A DNA stretch of 64,000 nt, from assembly GCA_016717205.1 (NCBI GenBank), contig JADKGC010000007.1, positions 336,327 through 400,326 of the forward strand, given 5' to 3'. Source of the stretch: Candidatus Flexifilum breve (GTDB lineage Bacteria; Chloroflexota; Anaerolineae; Aggregatilineales; Phototrophicaceae). The translations under genes and the position numbers were made by a program. Shown piece after piece: positions 52,449-61,526 of the stretch. The notes below the pieces were generated by a model. It was not told the origin of the DNA, ran no database searches, and worked only from the letters and a program-made list of their open reading frames with translations. Numbering within the stretch: position 1 is the stretch's first letter; each line of letters starts with the position of its first letter.

Positions 52449-52784
52449 TTAGGTTACCTTCCAACCAAAGTAGACTTCGGCACGGATCAATTTGTCGCCT
52501 TCAAACGTGAGAATTTCAGTGTTTCTGCCTGTCTCACCGTTCGGTTGTCGCGCTTCATAGGTCACAATGACTTCAGCGCCAACCTCGATCAGGCGAATAA
52601 AGTTAAACGTCTGCCCCGTACCCGCACCCGGCCAACACCGTTCAAAGTAACCCGCCCGGTCTAGATGAGGGTCTGGCGGAGCCGAAAATGTAAATGAGTC
52701 GGCTAGACGCTCCTCGAAAAAGCCTCGATCACCGGCGGCGAATGCACTGTAATATTCTTGTGCAAGTTGAGTTCGCTTGGTCAT
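52449..52784 (-). CDS. SnoaL-like/NTF2-fold protein
   Basis: The 111-residue protein fits the NTF2-like SnoaL fold: EYYSAFAAGDRGFFEERLAD, the central strands (TFNFIRLIEVGAEVIVTYEA) and a C-terminal FEGDKLIRAEVYFG. Such proteins are small enzymes or binding proteins with diverse substrates; no catalytic residue is diagnostic here. Start ATG 52784 has AGGAGG upstream. Confidence 0.85.
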   Translation of the reverse strand: MTKRTQLAQEYYSAFAAGDRGFFEERLADSFTFSAPPDPHLDRAGYFERCWPGAGTGQTFNFIRLIEVGAEVIVTYEARQPNGETGRNTEILTFEGDKLIRAEVYFGWKVT

Positions 52785-52997
52785 GCTCTCCGACCTCCTG
52801 TCGCCTATAGCAGTTCTAGAAATCTAAAGCGACCGACCAGAAACGAGCATACTTACGCGCCTTTTCTCTCCTTTCACTCATCCTCACTGTACTGCGGGTG
52901 ACAATGCCTTTTTGGTGCCACGTATCCAGCAAAATCGGCTACAATGAGACCATTCAAACGCTTAAATCCAGTGACAGTTGATGAAGGAGCTTCCCCT

Positions 52998-54377
52998 ATG
53001 GTCTTGCAAGCCCTGCGCCAGATGCACACCTTCGACGGCGTCTCGGACGCGGACCTGTTAGCGCTCCTGCCCGCCGCCGAAGAACTCACATTGGAAGCTG
53101 ATGACATCCTCTTTGCCGAAGGTGATCCTGCCTCTGGCCTCTACGTCCTGCTCGAAGGGGAACTCGAGATCAACAAGCTGATCGGCGGACGGCCTGTCGT
53201 GCTCGAACAGTATCAGCCCGGGGTGTTCGTCGGCGAGATCTCGATTCTGACCGGACTCAACCACACGGCGACCGGGCGCGCAGTCCAACATAGCCGCTTT
53301 TTGCGCTTCGCTCCGGCGCTCTTCGCCGATCTCAACACCTCACCTGTCGCGCGCCTCCTGCTGATCACGATGGTAACACGCGTTCGCGATACCGAGTCTG
53401 TCTTGCAGCAGAATGAGAAGCTCTCCGCCCTTGGTCGCCTGTCGGCGGGTTTAGCGCACGAGCTGAATAACCCCGCCGCCGCCAGCCTGCGCGCCGCCAA
53501 GCAGCTCCCTGAAGCGCTGTCGATGCTGCAATCGCTCCTCTTGAATCTGTCTCAGCTTAACTTGTCGGCGGAGCAAATCAGCGCGATCACTGGTCTGCTC
53601 AATACGCTGGTCGCACGGGGGAACCACGCCACCCGATTGAACGCGCTGGAGCAAAGTGACCTTGAAGAGAAGCTCAGCCAGTGGCTGGAAGACCGCGGGA
53701 TCGACAATGCGTGGGAACTTGCACCTGCATTAGCGCAGGGGCACACACAGGTTGATGATTTGGACGCGCTCGCCGAGATTATCCCGCACGACGCACTCGA
53801 CGAAGCAGTAGTCTGGATCGACGGGATGCTGACCATGCGCAGCATCCTGACAACGCTAGAACAGAGCACGGTGCGGATCTCCGAGATGATCAACGCCGTG
53901 ACCGCCTATTCAGCGCTCGACGAGAGCCCGCTGCAGTTGGCGAACCTCCATCACGTACTCGACAACACGCTGGTCATCTTCGGGCACGCTCTGCGCAACA
54001 TGACCATTACACGCGACTATGCGTCGAATGTGCCGCTTGTCCCACTCTATATGGGGGATATTGAGCAGGTCTGGGCCAACATCATCGACAATGCCGTCGA
54101 CGCCACAAACGGGCGCGGCAGTGTGCATATTCATACAGAAGTTGAAGGCGAGTGCGCGGTGGTCGAAATCACCGACAATGGGGTGGGCATTCCGCCGCAT
54201 ATCCTCCCACGCATCTTCGAACCCTTCTTCACGACCAAGAACGTCGGCGAGGGCGCGGGACTCGGCCTTGATATCGCGTATCGGATTGTGGTCAACCGCC
54301 ACCACGGGGATATTCGCGTAACGTCCCAACCGGGGGATACCCGCTTTCGCGTGTACTTACCGCTGACGCAGGCTTAA
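52998..54377 (+). CDS. cyclic-nucleotide-binding-domain histidine kinase
   Basis: The 459-residue soluble kinase has a CRP-like cNMP-binding domain (about 10-120; FAEGDPASGLYVLLEGELEI, GVFVGEISILTGLNHTATGR), an H-box GRLSAGLAHELNNPAAAS, a helical region longer than usual (about 160-300), and a HATPase domain (NIIDNAVDATN, DNGVGIPP, EPFFTTKNVGEGAGLGLDI). The PEFFTT-type G2 region is that of NtrB-like kinases. The usual R of the phosphate cassette is replaced, so cAMP binding is uncertain. ATG 52998 has AAGGAG eight bases upstream, and a -10-like TACAAT is at 52940-52945. No response regulator adjoins it. Confidence 0.9.
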   Translation: MVLQALRQMHTFDGVSDADLLALLPAAEELTLEADDILFAEGDPASGLYVLLEGELEINKLIGGRPVVLEQYQPGVFVGEISILTGLNHTATGRAVQHSRFLRFAPALFADLNTSPVARLLLITMVTRVRDTESVLQQNEKLSALGRLSAGLAHELNNPAAASLRAAKQLPEALSMLQSLLLNLSQLNLSAEQISAITGLLNTLVARGNHATRLNALEQSDLEEKLSQWLEDRGIDNAWELAPALAQGHTQVDDLDALAEIIPHDALDEAVVWIDGMLTMRSILTTLEQSTVRISEMINAVTAYSALDESPLQLANLHHVLDNTLVIFGHALRNMTITRDYASNVPLVPLYMGDIEQVWANIIDNAVDATNGRGSVHIHTEVEGECAVVEITDNGVGIPPHILPRIFEPFFTTKNVGEGAGLGLDIAYRIVVNRHHGDIRVTSQPGDTRFRVYLPLTQA

Positions 54378-54385
54378 CCAAGCAA

Positions 54386-54410
54386 ACGGGGCGCATCTCT
54401 GCGCCCCATG
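54386..54410. terminator. bidirectional terminator hairpin
   Basis: An 8-bp stem GGGGCGCA (54388-54395) with TGCGCCCC (54400-54407), TCTC loop, between the convergent kinase and phosphatase genes. Weak T-tracts. Confidence 0.6.
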
Positions 54411-54435
54411 TGACCCATATGTACCGCAATCTCGG

Positions 54436-56283
54436 TTACGCTTTCGGTTCGCGCCGCGCCGCTACCATCGTGATGTCGTCAAACTGAATCGCATCTGCGA
54501 TGTGGTTGTACAGCGCATTATCGACACGGTCGAGGAAGCCCTTTGCCGAATCCAGCGGCGGATGCACCAATGAGATCAAGCCGGCTTCATGGAACAGCTT
54601 GCCCGCCGGGTTGCGCGCGTCCGTCACCCCATCGGTGAACGCATACAGCATATCGCCATAATCGAGCTGCGCATCAGCGATCTCGAACTCCGCACCGGGG
54701 AACATGCCGACCGCTGGCCCGGTCGGTTCAAGGCGCGCCTTGATCTCGCCCGTCGGGCTGATAATCATCGGCGGGCAGTGTCCGCCATTGATGTACAGCA
54801 GCGTCCCCGTCGCCGGGTCAAGCATGCCAAAGAACATCGTCGCGAACATATTGAGATCGAGATGATGCGTCGTGATGTACTCGTTCGTATCTACGACCGC
54901 CGTCTTGAGCGCGTTGGCGCGAATCGCCACGCGGCTGGACTTGTTCCGCCCCAGAGTAGTGCCGCTGTCATCAAACAGGTTTTCCGCCCAGTTGACGTTG
55001 TGGTTCATCATGGCAAACGCGCGAATCAGGCTGCGCGTCAGCGACATAAACAGCGCCGCGCCCACACCCTTATCGCACACGTCTGCAATCAGAATGCCGA
55101 GGCGGCGCTCATTCATCATCATGAAGAGATCGTAGAAGTCACCCGCGACTTCACGCGCGGGTTGAAAGCGCCCACCGATCTCCCAACCAGGGACAACCGG
55201 CAGTTGGTTCGGCAGAAAGTTGTTCTGAATGCGCCGCGCGATTTCGATATCGTTCTCGATCTTCGCCATTTTCTGCTGCTGCTGCACCAGCAGATGATTG
55301 TTCATCACAATGGCCGCCTGCGACGAGAGCGACTCGACCACCAGCCGATTGTAATCGTCGAAGGCGGCAATCGTACCATCTTCGCCGCGCGCATTGATCA
55401 ACTGGAGCACGCCGATCACTTCCGCCTTGTTATCTTTGAGCGGCACCGTCAGGCTCGACACAGTGCGGTAGCTGTTCTGCTTGTCGAAGATTTTGGTCGA
55501 GGCGAAGTCGAACCCCTCGGCAACGTACACATCCGGGATGTTAATCGATTTGCCCGTCAGCGCGACATAGGTCGCTACATTGTGGTGATTAGGTTCGCCC
55601 GTCGCCCGGTTGTACATCGGCAGCGGCGAAAATGAGATCGGTCGACCGCTCGTGCCACCCACGTGAACTCCCAGCGATTCAGTGATCGCAATCGCGAATC
55701 GCAGGTTATCATCATGTGTGCGGATGTAGAGCGTCCCGGCGTCGGCGTTACAGATCTGCTTCGCCTCCATCAGAATGCGTTCGGTCAGGTGATCGAAATT
55801 CGGTTCGGTCGATAAGGCGATACCGACCGGCAAAATCACCTTCTCCATCAGCTCCGCCATCCGCTCTGAGCGCTTCATGTGGAGTTCCTGACTTTTTTGC
55901 AGCAGGACTTTCTCCATCAGAATGTGCATGCGGATATCGAGCATCTCGGGCGAATACGGTTCATGAATGTAGTCGTCTGCCCCGAGCTGCAGCAGGCGGG
56001 TGACGGCCTGCATATCCGACACTGCCGAAATGATGATGACCGGGAGATTTTTCAGGTCAGGATGCGCGTTCATCTGCTCGAGCAGTTCAAAGCCATTGAG
56101 CTTCGGCAGATTAATCCCGGTCAAAATCAAGTCAAAGCTCTGGGCACACAGCATGTCCAAGCCCTCTTGTCCATCGCCCGCGACTTGGACGAGATGCCCC
56201 TTTGTCTTGAGGTGGTTTTCCAGTTGTTTACGGTTCTCGATGTTGTCATCAATGACCAGCACGCGGTATATGGCGTTGGACAT
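54436..56283 (-). CDS. SpoIIE/RsbU-type PP2C phosphatase with pseudo-receiver and GAF domain
   Basis: The 615-residue protein has a receiver-like domain (about 6-120), a GAF domain (about 155-345), and a PP2C-type SpoIIE phosphatase domain (about 375-612; REVAGDFYD, ADVCDKGVGAALFM, DGVTDARN, DDITMVA). In the receiver, phosphoacceptor Asp is Gly (LILTG56INLP), and the conserved Lys is Glu (HE108P), so phosphorylation is not expected. RsbU-like phosphatases dephosphorylate STAS antagonists. Two STAS proteins and an RsbW-like ATPase lie just upstream in the same operon. Input is therefore likely through GAF or protein contacts. Confidence 0.93.
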   Translation of the reverse strand: MSNAIYRVLVIDDNIENRKQLENHLKTKGHLVQVAGDGQEGLDMLCAQSFDLILTGINLPKLNGFELLEQMNAHPDLKNLPVIIISAVSDMQAVTRLLQLGADDYIHEPYSPEMLDIRMHILMEKVLLQKSQELHMKRSERMAELMEKVILPVGIALSTEPNFDHLTERILMEAKQICNADAGTLYIRTHDDNLRFAIAITESLGVHVGGTSGRPISFSPLPMYNRATGEPNHHNVATYVALTGKSINIPDVYVAEGFDFASTKIFDKQNSYRTVSSLTVPLKDNKAEVIGVLQLINARGEDGTIAAFDDYNRLVVESLSSQAAIVMNNHLLVQQQQKMAKIENDIEIARRIQNNFLPNQLPVVPGWEIGGRFQPAREVAGDFYDLFMMMNERRLGILIADVCDKGVGAALFMSLTRSLIRAFAMMNHNVNWAENLFDDSGTTLGRNKSSRVAIRANALKTAVVDTNEYITTHHLDLNMFATMFFGMLDPATGTLLYINGGHCPPMIISPTGEIKARLEPTGPAVGMFPGAEFEIADAQLDYGDMLYAFTDGVTDARNPAGKLFHEAGLISLVHPPLDSAKGFLDRVDNALYNHIADAIQFDDITMVAARREPKA

Positions 56284-56305
56284 AAGTTCTTGACCCTCTG
56301 TGATA

Positions 56306-56761
56306 TTACGACTTGCCTGGGCGTTTCATCATGAAGATGTTGCAGTTTCGCCCATCAAGGTACTCATAGCGAAACGCGTCAACGTTATCGATGGCCAGTT
56401 TGATCCCCAATCCACCCGGAATCCGTTCATCAATTGGCACATCGAGATCAAATTCTGCGGTTTTCAGGTGTTCTACGGGATCAAAGGCCGGGGCGCTGTC
56501 CTCAAGACGAACGGTGAGGAGTCCATCGCTGATCTGACCAGCAATCCCGATTTTCGCATCAGGGACGGTATCCCGATAACCGTAGATGAAGATGTTTGCG
56601 GCGATTTCATCGACCGCCAATGTTAACTTGTAGACAGCTTGCTTGTCTAGCCCAGCCTGCTGCGACGCACTGCTGACAAATTGACGGATCGCACTGAGGG
56701 ACTCCCCCATATCCGCCGATCTTCCAGAAACAACAACTGCGGGTATTTTTTGATCGGACAT
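56306..56761 (-). CDS. RsbW-like anti-sigma/serine kinase ATPase
   Basis: The 151-residue GHKL protein has the HATPase_c_2 motifs TLAVDEIAANIFIYGY (N-box), DSAPAFDP (G1) and IPGGLGIKLA (G2), as in RsbW/SpoIIAB-type kinases, which phosphorylate STAS antagonists and bind a target such as a sigma factor. No sigma gene adjoins it. ATG 56761 is preferred to the reading from 56785. It lies between the STAS gene and the phosphatase gene on the same strand. Confidence 0.9.
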   Translation of the reverse strand: MSDQKIPAVVVSGRSADMGESLSAIRQFVSSASQQAGLDKQAVYKLTLAVDEIAANIFIYGYRDTVPDAKIGIAGQISDGLLTVRLEDSAPAFDPVEHLKTAEFDLDVPIDERIPGGLGIKLAIDNVDAFRYEYLDGRNCNIFMMKRPGKS

Positions 56762-56805
56762 CGTTTTGCCTGCTGTTGGGAACACTACTTCTGCGGAGAG
56801 AGAAA

Positions 56806-56827
56806 GGGCGTTGGAAATCCAACGCCC
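56806..56827 (-). terminator. terminator hairpin within the partner-switch operon
   Basis: On the minus strand the 10-bp stem GGGCGTTGGA/TCCAACGCCC (2-base centre) is followed by TTTCTCTC. It lies 25 nt after the STAS stop and before the RsbW-like gene, so it may reduce transcription of the kinase and phosphatase genes. Confidence 0.75.
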
Positions 56828-56851
56828 CCGTGCGGTCGCGTAGAAGCCCTC

Positions 56852-57187
56852 TTAGCCTTCGATCACTGTCGGATCGTAGGTCTCCAGCATGATCACGCTG
56901 TAATGGAAGCCCGTCTGCTTGATCGGTTCGACGACCTGTTCCTGCGTGCCGATCAGGTAAATCTTCACCTGTGCGCCCATCTTCTGCTTGGCAAACACCA
57001 ACGTGCGCAGCCCAGCGCTCGACATGTAGTTCAGCCCTTGCATCAGCAGGACCAGTTTCTGCGCGTGCGCGCTCGCCGCTTCCTGAATCTTTTCCTGGAA
57101 GATCGGGGCGACGCTCGCATCCAGTTCCCCCACCAGCGTAATCTTCGCGATGCCGTTTTCCAAGTTCAGAGTTGCTTCAAAAGCCAT
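56852..57187 (-). CDS. STAS-domain anti-sigma factor antagonist
   Basis: The 111-residue single STAS domain has the conserved phosphoserine region NYMSSAGLRTLV, which RsbW-type kinases phosphorylate and SpoIIE-type phosphatases reverse. Both are encoded next. Start ATG 57187 with AAGGAG some ten bases upstream. It follows glgX by 20 nt on the same strand. Confidence 0.93.
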   Translation of the reverse strand: MAFEATLNLENGIAKITLVGELDASVAPIFQEKIQEAASAHAQKLVLLMQGLNYMSSAGLRTLVFAKQKMGAQVKIYLIGTQEQVVEPIKQTGFHYSVIMLETYDPTVIEG

Positions 57188-57207
57188 TGCTCACATTCTC
57201 CTTTGAG

Positions 57208-59328
57208 TTAGCGACCTACCAAGACGATGACTGAACGATTGCCGACCCATACGTGTCCCTGATCACCGAGCAGTGGTTCTTTGCCCGCCACCCAGATATC
57301 CTCGCCCGCCGACATCGACGTATTGATCGCCATATGCCAGCGTTTGCCACGCGGAAGCTGCGGCAGGCCAAAGCTCAGCGCGTCCCAGTAGGTATTGATC
57401 GCCACGTAAATATGATCGTCGTGCACCTTGCCGCCCTTGGCGTGGTCGCCCGACAGCATGAATGCCAGCGTATGTTGGTTGTTGCCCGACCAATCGGGAC
57501 GCCACGCTTCCGTCCCGTGGAAGCTGATGTCTGGGATACCACTTCCGACATAATCGGAATGGGCGAAGTGCGTCCGACTGCGCAGCACGGGGTGCGCCCG
57601 CCGGAAGCCGATCACCTTCTGGAAGAACTGCAGGAGATCGCCATTCTTATCCACCAGGTTCCAGTCAAACCAGTTAAGGATGTTGTCCTGGCAGTAGGTG
57701 TTGTTGTTGCCGTTCTGCGTCCGTCCGACTTCGTCGCCCATCAGGATCATCGGCACGCCCTGACTCACCATCAGGATCGTGGCAAAGTTCTTCATCTGGC
57801 GATGCCGCATCTGCACAATACCCGGGTCGTCGGTGTGCCCTTCCCAACCGCAGTTCCAACTATTGTTGTCGTTCGCGCCGTCCGAGTTGTTCCAGCCGTT
57901 GGCCTCGTTATGCTTGTCGTTGTATGACACGAGATCCATCAGTGTGAAACCGTCGTGCGCCGTGATGAAGTTGATCGATGCCGTCGGGCCGCGTGTGGCA
58001 TACAAATCCGGCGACCCTTGAACGCGCCACGCCATTTCGCCGACCAGCCCATCGTCACCCTTGACGAAGCGGCGCACAGCATCGCGGAACTTTCCGTTCC
58101 ACTCGGCCCAACGCCCATAGGCTGGGAACGAGCCGACCTGATACAGGCCACCAGCATCCCACGCTTCCGCGATTAACTTACACTTGGCGAGAATCGGATC
58201 ATGAGCGAGCTGTTCGAGCAGCGGCGGGTTCAATAGCGGCGCACCATTCTGATCGCGCCCCAGAATCGCGGCGAGATCAAACCGGAAGCCGTCGATATGA
58301 TATTCTGCCGCCCAGTAGCGCAGGCAGTCGAGCACCATGTTGCGCACAATCGGATTATTGCAGTTGAGCGTATTGCCCGTACCGCTGAAGTTGAAGTAGT
58401 AGCCATCCGGCGTCAACATGTAATAGATTTTGTTGTCGATGCCGCGGAAGGAGACATACAGACCGTTCTCATTGCCTTCCGCCGTGTGATTGAACACGAC
58501 GTCCAGCATGACTTCGATGCCGTTGGCGTGCAGTTCTTTGACGAGGTTCTTGAACTCGTCCACCTGCATCCCGTACTTGCCGGTCGCAGCGTAGCCCGCC
58601 TTCGGCGCAAAGAATCCGACCGTGCTGTAGCCCCAGTATTGATAGAGCATTTCCCCGGTGATCGGGCTCGGGCGGCTGTCTTCGAACTCGTCGAACTCGT
58701 AAACGGGTAGCAGCTCGACGCAGTTCACCCCCAGCGACTTAAGATAGGGGATCTTCTCGACCATCGCTGCGAATGTACCCGGCGCCGCCTCGACCTTGGA
58801 CGATTCGTCGCGAGTGAACGACCGCACGTGCATCTCGTAGATCACGAGATCCTCAATGGGCGTTTCCAGCGGCTTGTCGTGTTCCCAGTCGAAGTCGTTC
58901 AGCACGGGGCGCGCACGGTGCTGATACACATTGTCCCAGTCCGGCTTGACACCCCACGTATCGCGTCCGCCAATAACCCGGGCGTACGGATCCATCAGGA
59001 TCTTCGTTTTATCGAAACGGTGGCCGTTCTTGGGGTCCCACGGGCCATCCATGCGAAAACCATATTCGATGTTCTCATAGTCGAGATCGAACACGGTCAT
59101 CGAGTACACATTCCCGATACGAAACTCATCAAGGAAGGGGATTTCGACCAGCGGCTTATCTGCATCCTTCTCGAAGAGCACCAGCGTACAGGACGTCGCA
59201 TGGCTGGAAAAGATGGAGAAGTTGAGCCCCCCCGGCACGATGGTTGCCCCGAACGGCAGCGGTTGCCCCGGTCTGAGCTTGTACCCATCGTGGACATGAG
59301 TTGGGTAAATATCGATACGATCAACCAT
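57208..59328 (-). CDS. glgX: glycogen debranching enzyme, GlgX/isoamylase type
   Basis: The 706-residue GH13 enzyme hydrolyses alpha-1,6 branch points in glycogen. A CBM48 N-terminal domain (about 15-110) precedes the catalytic barrel: VMLDVVFNHT, DGFRFDLA (nucleophile Asp), AEAWD (acid/base Glu), NFITAHDG (third Asp), and NGNNNTYCQDN. ATG 59328 overlaps the preceding STAS stop by 8 nt, and another STAS gene follows 20 nt later, so its expression is coupled to regulators of the partner-switch type. A second, unrelated debranching enzyme (AGL-like) is at 32197. Confidence 0.95.
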   Translation of the reverse strand: MVDRIDIYPTHVHDGYKLRPGQPLPFGATIVPGGLNFSIFSSHATSCTLVLFEKDADKPLVEIPFLDEFRIGNVYSMTVFDLDYENIEYGFRMDGPWDPKNGHRFDKTKILMDPYARVIGGRDTWGVKPDWDNVYQHRARPVLNDFDWEHDKPLETPIEDLVIYEMHVRSFTRDESSKVEAAPGTFAAMVEKIPYLKSLGVNCVELLPVYEFDEFEDSRPSPITGEMLYQYWGYSTVGFFAPKAGYAATGKYGMQVDEFKNLVKELHANGIEVMLDVVFNHTAEGNENGLYVSFRGIDNKIYYMLTPDGYYFNFSGTGNTLNCNNPIVRNMVLDCLRYWAAEYHIDGFRFDLAAILGRDQNGAPLLNPPLLEQLAHDPILAKCKLIAEAWDAGGLYQVGSFPAYGRWAEWNGKFRDAVRRFVKGDDGLVGEMAWRVQGSPDLYATRGPTASINFITAHDGFTLMDLVSYNDKHNEANGWNNSDGANDNNSWNCGWEGHTDDPGIVQMRHRQMKNFATILMVSQGVPMILMGDEVGRTQNGNNNTYCQDNILNWFDWNLVDKNGDLLQFFQKVIGFRRAHPVLRSRTHFAHSDYVGSGIPDISFHGTEAWRPDWSGNNQHTLAFMLSGDHAKGGKVHDDHIYVAINTYWDALSFGLPQLPRGKRWHMAINTSMSAGEDIWVAGKEPLLGDQGHVWVGNRSVIVLVGR

Positions 59329-59659
59329 TGTTCAGCGCTTGTAAGCCTGCTTCCAGCGTATCGGCGGTCGTGAAAAACTTCAGGAAGCCAGTCGCCGACA
59401 TCGTATCTTTGATGTCTTCCGACAGGCCAACGAGAACCACATGCCCCTTCCCGCCGGAAATTGTCCGGTGCAGGATGAGCATGACGCGCAAACCCGCGCT
59501 GGACATAAAGCCAACGCGGCTCATATCGACAAGGAGGCGGCAGCCCGGTTGGGCCACCGCCAAAATATGTTCTTGCAACATGGGTGCGGTGCTGCCGTCG
59601 ACATCGCCGACAACTTCAACAACAGTCGCATCCTGAAACGGCTTAACCTGAACGTCCAT
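59321..59659 (-). CDS. STAS-domain anti-sigma factor antagonist
   Basis: The 112-residue STAS protein has the phosphoserine motif VGFMSSAGLRVML and the usual DGSTAPMLQEHI start of helix 1. It differs from the second STAS at 56852 in most other positions. ATG 59659 has GGAG five bases upstream. Overlaps glgX by 8 nt, so it is translated with it; the AGE-family gene ends 13 nt before it. Confidence 0.92.
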   Translation of the reverse strand: MDVQVKPFQDATVVEVVGDVDGSTAPMLQEHILAVAQPGCRLLVDMSRVGFMSSAGLRVMLILHRTISGGKGHVVLVGLSEDIKDTMSATGFLKFFTTADTLEAGLQALNNG

Positions 59660-59672
59660 AAAGTCTCCGTAG

Positions 59673-61496
59673 CTAGACGGGTACGATTCGAACTTTGATC
59701 TTGACTCGTTCTTCCGTTTCCGGCAACTTCACGGTCAGACCCGCCGAATCGAAGTCGGTGTACGGCTTGCCGTCGATTTCCACGGACTCGATGCAGATCG
59801 AGCCGGGGGGCAGAATGTCGGGTTCGACGTGCAGGATGCCATCCTTGAAGCTCTTCGGGTACGGCTTGAAGTAGAAGTCCATCGGTTTCTTGCTGATGAG
59901 CAGGTTCTGGTACACCGACGCCAGATAGCACAGTTCCATCGAGTGGTAACCGCTCATGGAATGGCTGCCCTTGAGGCGTTCATTGCCGAGCAGGTACGGC
60001 AGACCATTCGCGAGCGTGTTGAAGTACACCGCGCCGTCGTCGTGGTCGAGGAAGAACGCGTTGTAATACGCCGCCGATTCACGCGCCAGACGCTTGTATT
60101 CTTCGTCCTTGTACACGCCGTACATGATGAGATAGGCGAGGATGCCCTGTTCCTGCTGCCACCACGCCTTGCGGTCATGCCACACGTAGCGGTGGAACTT
60201 CTGACCCGGTTGGAGGGTACGTTCGACGACGTCGTACCAACCGCCGCGCTGAATATCCATGCCGACCTGCGGCATCAGCCCCGCGATCTTCTTCGAGAAT
60301 TCCGCGTAGCTGTCTTTCCACTTCAGACCCTGCATACGGGTGAGGTTCCACGCGATCTTCAGGTTGTGGCCGACGACGCCGCGGTTCTGCTGCCACAGGT
60401 ACGTCTGGTCGTGGCTCCAGTCTTCATAGAACTTTTCCTGCACGAATGGGCTGTGTTCGTAGTCCTGGAAGTGTTCGGTGATCGTGTCGAACGTATCTTC
60501 GAGGAAGTCGGCATACTTCGGGTCGTGCGTCGCGATATAGAGGTTAATCAGATACGCGGGCGCATGGTCGCCGACCGAGTTCCAGTTCTTCTTGGCGCGG
60601 TTGTGCTGGAGCGATGCCGCGCGCGGATCCAGCGTGATCGGGTCGATATGCGAGAAGTAACCGCCCTTTTCGTGATCCTTGAAGAAGCGGTCGAACAGTT
60701 TGACCGTCAATTCCGCATCCGCGAGAATGAGCGGGTCGCCGTTCGCGCGGTATGTCTGGATCGGGCCAGCGAGGGCATAGATCTGCTCGTACGCGGGCAG
60801 CGAGTCGTAGTCGTCGCCGAATTCCGAGGTCAGCAGCTTCTGTTCCTGATCGCCGCTCACCTGCACGCCGTGATACCAGTAGATCAGTTGTTCTTCGGCA
60901 TCATAAAAGCGCATGTGGTCGCGCAGGTACTGCGTGCCTTTTTCCGCGCCTTCGAGGAACGCATCTTCACCCGTTAGCAGAAACGCCGAGGCAAACCCGT
61001 AGACAAGGCGCGAGATGGTATCCGTTTCCTGCAGGAAGTCGCCCTTCTTGCCGCCCGCCAGATGCAGGAACGTGCGGTAATTGCGGTAGTCGATCGCTTC
61101 TTTCGGGTGGTTGAACTGCCACTTGAGGTATGAATGGCCGATTGAGCGAATCTGCTTAATCCACCAGTCCTGTTCTTCGTGGCGGTACACTGACGGGCCA
61201 TTACCAGGGAACACCATCGACTTAATTTCGAAGGTGTAATCGCCTTCGGCGCCATCGGGGTAGAACACGCCGTAAGCGTAAACAAGCTGACCGGGGGTCA
61301 GCAGTTCAGCGAGGCGGCCCGTCGCGTCGGCATACGGTTCTTCGAGGTTCTGCGAGATACGCGCATAGGTCGCGGGCGTCAGAATGCCCTTGAATTCGCG
61401 CCCATCTGAGGTGCTGATCTTGACCGAGCGTTCGACACGATTGAAATGGGTGACATACCCGGCAATCGTATCTGAAAAAGTAAAATCGATCTTCAC
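59673..61496 (-). CDS. AGE-family (N-acylglucosamine 2-epimerase-like) (alpha/alpha)6 protein
   Basis: The 607-residue protein has an N-terminal beta-rich extension (about 1-115) and an (alpha/alpha)6 barrel like those of AGE and cellobiose 2-epimerase (about 120-540; HNLKIAWNLTRM, KKIAGLMPQVGMD, QQEQGILAYLIMYG), with a beta-type tail. His residues of the central cavity are conserved (GHNLK, WWQQEQ). Substrate unknown; epimerisation or lyase activity on sugars is likely by family. GTG 61496 has AAGGA upstream. It sits in the operon with glyoxalase-fold, PfpI and STAS genes. Confidence 0.85.
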   Translation of the reverse strand: MKIDFTFSDTIAGYVTHFNRVERSVKISTSDGREFKGILTPATYARISQNLEEPYADATGRLAELLTPGQLVYAYGVFYPDGAEGDYTFEIKSMVFPGNGPSVYRHEEQDWWIKQIRSIGHSYLKWQFNHPKEAIDYRNYRTFLHLAGGKKGDFLQETDTISRLVYGFASAFLLTGEDAFLEGAEKGTQYLRDHMRFYDAEEQLIYWYHGVQVSGDQEQKLLTSEFGDDYDSLPAYEQIYALAGPIQTYRANGDPLILADAELTVKLFDRFFKDHEKGGYFSHIDPITLDPRAASLQHNRAKKNWNSVGDHAPAYLINLYIATHDPKYADFLEDTFDTITEHFQDYEHSPFVQEKFYEDWSHDQTYLWQQNRGVVGHNLKIAWNLTRMQGLKWKDSYAEFSKKIAGLMPQVGMDIQRGGWYDVVERTLQPGQKFHRYVWHDRKAWWQQEQGILAYLIMYGVYKDEEYKRLARESAAYYNAFFLDHDDGAVYFNTLANGLPYLLGNERLKGSHSMSGYHSMELCYLASVYQNLLISKKPMDFYFKPYPKSFKDGILHVEPDILPPGSICIESVEIDGKPYTDFDSAGLTVKLPETEERVKIKVRIVPV

Positions 61497-61526
61497 AGAT
61501 GGTCCTTTTCTCTACTCGCAGGCAGA

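Noticed and set aside
54589..55635. 348-codon reading on the plus strand
   Set aside because: Antisense to the SpoIIE phosphatase; Arg/His-rich composition typical of a shadow.
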